Part shown: positions 7,688-9,420 of the stretch, in pieces | Position numbering within the stretch: the stretch's first letter is position 1 | How the letters are laid out: each line of letters opens with the position of its first letter | Assembly (NCBI GenBank): GCA_017880945.1 | Contig: JADGRM010000071.1 | Coordinates: 1 to 9,420, forward strand | DNA length: 9,420 bases | Source: Gallionella sp. | Lineage (GTDB): Bacteria; Pseudomonadota; Gammaproteobacteria; Burkholderiales; Gallionellaceae | Direction: 5' to 3' | Program-made: the position numbers and the translations under genes | Notes under the pieces: generated by a model | Database searches by the model: none | The model's input: only the letters and a program-made list of their open reading frames with translations | Told to the model about the DNA's origin: nothing

Positions 7688-8119
7688 TTATACGCCCTCC
7701 ACGGTGATGCCCATGCTGCGCGCGCTTCCGGCGATAGTGCGCACTGCTGCGTCCATATCGGCTGCGGTCAGATCCGGCATCTTGGTTGTAGCGATCTGTT
7801 CCGCTTGCTTGCGGGTCAGCTTGCCCACCTTGTCGGTATGGGGCGTTTTACTGCCTTTTTGAATACCCGCGGCCTTCTTGATCAGAATGCTCGCAGGCGG
7901 GGTCTTCATGATGAAGGTGAAGCTCTTGTCCGCAAATGCGGTGATCACCACCGGAATCGGCAGACCGGGTTCAACGCCTTGGGTTTGCGCGTTGAACGCC
8001 TTGCAGAACTCCATAATATTCAGGCCGCGTTGACCCAATGCTGGACCAATCGGTGGACTCGGGTTTGCCTTACCAGCAGGCACTTGCAGCTTGATGTAGC
8101 CGACGACTTTTTTTGCCAT
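7688..8119 (-). CDS. rplK: 50S ribosomal protein L11
   Basis: Binds the GTPase-associated region of 23S rRNA beside the L10/L12 stalk. It takes part in factor binding, thiostrepton sensitivity and RelA activation. Length is 143 residues, typical. The N-terminal domain carries ANPSPPIGPALGQRGLNIM (18-36), with the prolines that face thiostrepton and the rRNA. The C-terminal rRNA-binding domain ends in KMPDLTAADMDAAVRTIAG (113-131) and SARSMGI. ATG at 8119 has AGGAG at 8126-8130, six bases upstream. It is the first of a tightly coupled pair with rplA, one base apart, and is preceded by a 124-bp spacer that may hold the L1 feedback site. Confidence 0.99.
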   Translation of the reverse strand: MAKKVVGYIKLQVPAGKANPSPPIGPALGQRGLNIMEFCKAFNAQTQGVEPGLPIPVVITAFADKSFTFIMKTPPASILIKKAAGIQKGSKTPHTDKVGKLTRKQAEQIATTKMPDLTAADMDAAVRTIAGSARSMGITVEGV

Positions 8120-8243
8120 GATGCACTCCTATCAAACGGGTACGAACGAAACTATTAGTCTCTCCCCAACATGAGAAATGGCAACCTGGAAACCGCGTCC
8201 GCATTTTTTGCAGACTGAGTCCCACGTTCCCACTTCTCGCTTT
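8120..8243 (-). promoter_or_regulatory. rplK 5' spacer; possible L1 feedback site
   Basis: This 124-bp gap separates nusG from rplK. It contains a small hairpin, GAGACU/AGUUUC (8157-8162 with 8148-8153), with a three-base loop. The hairpin is flanked on the 5' side by GGGG and on the 3' side by CCC (8138-8140) and lies directly upstream of the rplK ribosome binding site. The L1 repressor site of other bacteria sits at this place and resembles its 23S rRNA target, but I cannot match the sequence in detail. I found no promoter good enough to mark. Low-confidence regulatory assignment based mainly on position. Confidence 0.3.
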
Positions 8244-8777
8244 TCAGGCCTTTTCTACTTGGCCGAAATCCAGCTCAACCGGTGTCGAACGACCAAAAAT
8301 GGTCACCGCCACGCGTATTTTGTTCTTGTCGTAATTGACGTCTTCAACCGAACCATTGAAGTCAGTGAACGGGCCTTCCTTGACACGCACCAACTCACCC
8401 ACTTCGAACAACACCTTGGGCCTCGGCTTTTCAACCCCAGCCTGCATTTGTTGCATGATGTTCTGCACTTCCTTGGCACTGATCGGCGTGGGTTTCATCG
8501 CCGAGCCGCCCAGGAAACCTGTCACCTTGGGCGTATTCTTCACCAAGTGCCAACTTTCATCGGTCATTTCCATTTCAACCAACACATAGCCTGGGAAGAA
8601 CTTGCGCTCGGTAATGCTCTTCTGCCCAGACTTCAGTTCCACAACCTCTTCGACAGGAACCAGAATCTGACCAAACTTATCCTGCATACCGTCACGCTGG
8701 ATGCGCTCCAGCAAGGCGCGCTGCACGCTTTTCTCAAACTGCGAGTACGTATGAACAACATACCATTGCATGGTCAT
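8244..8777 (-). CDS. nusG: Transcription termination/antitermination factor NusG
   Basis: Binds the RNA polymerase clamp across the DNA cleft, raising elongation speed. Through its second domain it contacts Rho or ribosomal protein S10. Length is 177 residues. The NGN domain (about 4-105) starts WYVVHTYSQFEKSVQRAL and contains FFPGYVLVEM (60-69). The KOW domain (about 126-177) contains FEVGELVRVKEGPF and FNGSVEDVNYDKNKIRV. Start choice: ATG at 8777 shares one base with the secE stop (TGATG) and has GGGG six bases upstream. ATG at 8771 (MQWYVV) is equally plausible. A GTG at 8780 would add one residue. All three give the same domain structure. The overlap suggests translation coupled to secE. 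Confidence 0.98.
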   Translation of the reverse strand: MTMQWYVVHTYSQFEKSVQRALLERIQRDGMQDKFGQILVPVEEVVELKSGQKSITERKFFPGYVLVEMEMTDESWHLVKNTPKVTGFLGGSAMKPTPISAKEVQNIMQQMQAGVEKPRPKVLFEVGELVRVKEGPFTDFNGSVEDVNYDKNKIRVAVTIFGRSTPVELDFGQVEKA

Positions 8778-9124
8778 CACTCACCCCGCCCCATAAGCTT
8801 GTTCACTACCAACATCAGGCTGGCATCCACTGCCCACAAAAACAATGCCATGGTGATGGCAAATGCAATCACCACCGCAGTGGTCTGCAATGTTTCTTTG
8901 CGCGTCGGCCAAACCACACGCTTCGCCTCGGCAACAGAATCTTTGCCAAATGCAAAAAAACGCTTGCCCGACTGGCTGGTCCACGCCACGCCTGTGGCCA
9001 ACAACAAACCCACCAGCACTGAAGCCAGTTTCAGGACTGCTGCACTATCGTGCAAGTAGTAGTAGCCTGCGATGCCTGCCGCCACCAGCAAAAGGGCAAC
9101 GAACAACTTAATTTTGTCTGCCAT
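8777..9124 (-). CDS. secE: Preprotein translocase subunit SecE
   Basis: Essential partner of SecY in the inner-membrane SecYEG channel, where it clamps the two halves of SecY. Length is 115 residues, the longer proteobacterial form. Three hydrophobic segments are visible: about 5-24, 29-48 and 82-103. Between the second and third lies the amphipathic helix and hinge AEAKRVVWPTRKETLQTT (65-82), the most conserved part of the family, which packs on SecY. The N-terminus has no cleavable signal. ATG at 9124 has only a weak purine-rich stretch (CGGAAUGA) upstream. It follows tRNA-Trp by 35 bases and so is probably on the same primary transcript. Its TGA stop overlaps the nusG start. Confidence 0.97.
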   Translation of the reverse strand: MADKIKLFVALLLVAAGIAGYYYLHDSAAVLKLASVLVGLLLATGVAWTSQSGKRFFAFGKDSVAEAKRVVWPTRKETLQTTAVVIAFAITMALFLWAVDASLMLVVNKLMGRGE

Positions 9125-9159
9125 GCGCGATCATTCCGATTAACTGTTACTTGCTTTTT

Positions 9160-9235
9160 TGGCAGGCCAGGAGGGTTTCGAACCCCCAACCCTCGGTTTT
9201 GGAGACCGATACTCTACCAATTGAGCTACTGGCCT
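9160..9235 (-). tRNA. trnW: tRNA-Trp (anticodon CCA)
   Basis: A complete 76-base cloverleaf with the 3' CCA encoded. The seven-pair acceptor stem (AGGCCAG/CTGGCCT) is perfect and the discriminator base is G73. The D stem is GCTC/GAGT with GG in its loop. The anticodon stem is TCGGT/ACCGA with loop CTCCAAA, so the anticodon CCA is at 9200-9202 and reads UGG. The T arm has loop TTCGAAA with stem GGGGG/CCCTC. Placement between tuf and secE is known in proteobacteria. Six T lie directly before the tRNA and five A directly after its CCA. Confidence 0.98.
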
Positions 9236-9246
9236 AAAAAATCAGC

Positions 9247-9323
9247 AACAAGGTTCAGGTTAAGAACCGCCAAACTCCGCAGCAATTTTCTTGCTCCCTG
9301 AATCTTGCCACATGAACCTTGTT
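9247..9323 (-). repeat. 11-bp perfect inverted repeat between tuf and tRNA-Trp
   Basis: AACAAGGTTCA (minus strand, 9323-9313) is matched by TGAACCTTGTT (9257-9247) with 55 bases between. The first arm begins inside the tuf stop codon. The enclosed stretch holds a smaller stem, GCAA/UUGC (9282-9294). A run of six U follows five bases after the outer stem, directly before the tRNA. It could be a processing structure or a weak terminator between tuf and trnW. The repeat is seen directly; the role is not established. Confidence 0.45.
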
Positions 9324-9420
9324 ACTCAATAATCTTTGCAACCACACCCGCACCGACGGTACGCCCACCTTCACGGATGGCGAAGCGTAAGCCCTCTTCC
9401 ATCGCGATCGGGTTGATCAG
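9322..9420 (-). CDS. tuf: Elongation factor Tu, C-terminal 32 residues (runs off the right edge)
   Basis: The last 33 codons, including the stop, of the GTPase that delivers aminoacyl-tRNA to the ribosome. The translated end reads LINPIAMEEGLRFAIREGG then RTVGAGVVAKIIE and TAA, which is the C-terminus of beta-barrel domain 3 that contacts the tRNA T stem. The frame is exact to base 9420. Everything else, including the GTP-binding domain and start, is outside the window. Many proteobacteria have two near-identical tuf copies, one in this position and one in the str operon; which one this is follows from the secE context. Confidence 0.96.
   Translation of the reverse strand: MINPIAMEEGLRFAIREGGRTVGAGVVAKIIE

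Noticed and set aside
8178..9059. 293-codon plus-strand frame over nusG and secE
   Set aside because: Antisense to two intact conserved genes; no recognisable protein features.
1..9420. A previously undescribed system, mobile element or CRISPR array
   Set aside because: All coding space is accounted for by conserved translation, export and transcription genes in a well-known order. The spacers are short and hold only mRNA-type structures.

Overview
This window is a conserved housekeeping locus: the tuf–trnW–secE–nusG–rplK–rplA–rplJ–rplL–rpoB–rpoC cluster of a proteobacterium. Every gene lies on the minus strand, so transcription runs from the right edge (9420) to the left edge (1). The organism is probably a betaproteobacterium. 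The order EF-Tu, tRNA-Trp, SecE, NusG fits that group, as do an RpoB beginning MSYSFTEKKRIRKSF, an L10 beginning (M)SLNLQEKQAVVAEV and a three-segment SecE. The protein sequences resemble Nitrosomonadales/Gallionellaceae-type bacteria, but that finer placement is from memory and is tentative.

Layout in transcription order: the last 32 codons of tuf (9322-9420); tRNA-Trp with an encoded CCA (9160-9235); secE (8777-9124) overlapping nusG (8244-8777) by one base; a 124-bp spacer; rplK (7688-8119) and rplA (6997-7686) one base apart; a 253-bp spacer holding a recognisable L10-type mRNA leader; rplJ (6243-6743, TTG start); rplL (5833-6210); a 198-bp spacer with a strong attenuator-like hairpin; rpoB (1558-5634); an 87-bp spacer with a 13-bp hairpin; and the first 490 codons of rpoC (1-1470), running off the left edge just after the catalytic NADFDGD motif.

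The genes serve linked jobs. EF-Tu and tRNA-Trp serve translation elongation. SecE is part of the protein export channel. NusG is the elongation factor that couples RNA polymerase to ribosomes or Rho. L11, L1, L10 and L7/L12 build the two mobile stalks of the large ribosomal subunit. RpoB and RpoC form the polymerase active centre. The spacers lie where related bacteria regulate this locus: L1 feedback before rplK, L10 feedback before rplJ, and partial termination plus RNA processing between rplL and rpoB.

I found no mobile element, CRISPR array, defence system, toxin–antitoxin pair or unfamiliar gene, and no gene on the plus strand. The points worth checking are RNA-level: hairpins in the spacers, a possible pairing switch over the rplJ ribosome binding site, an inverted repeat between tuf and trnW, and the TTG start of rplJ.
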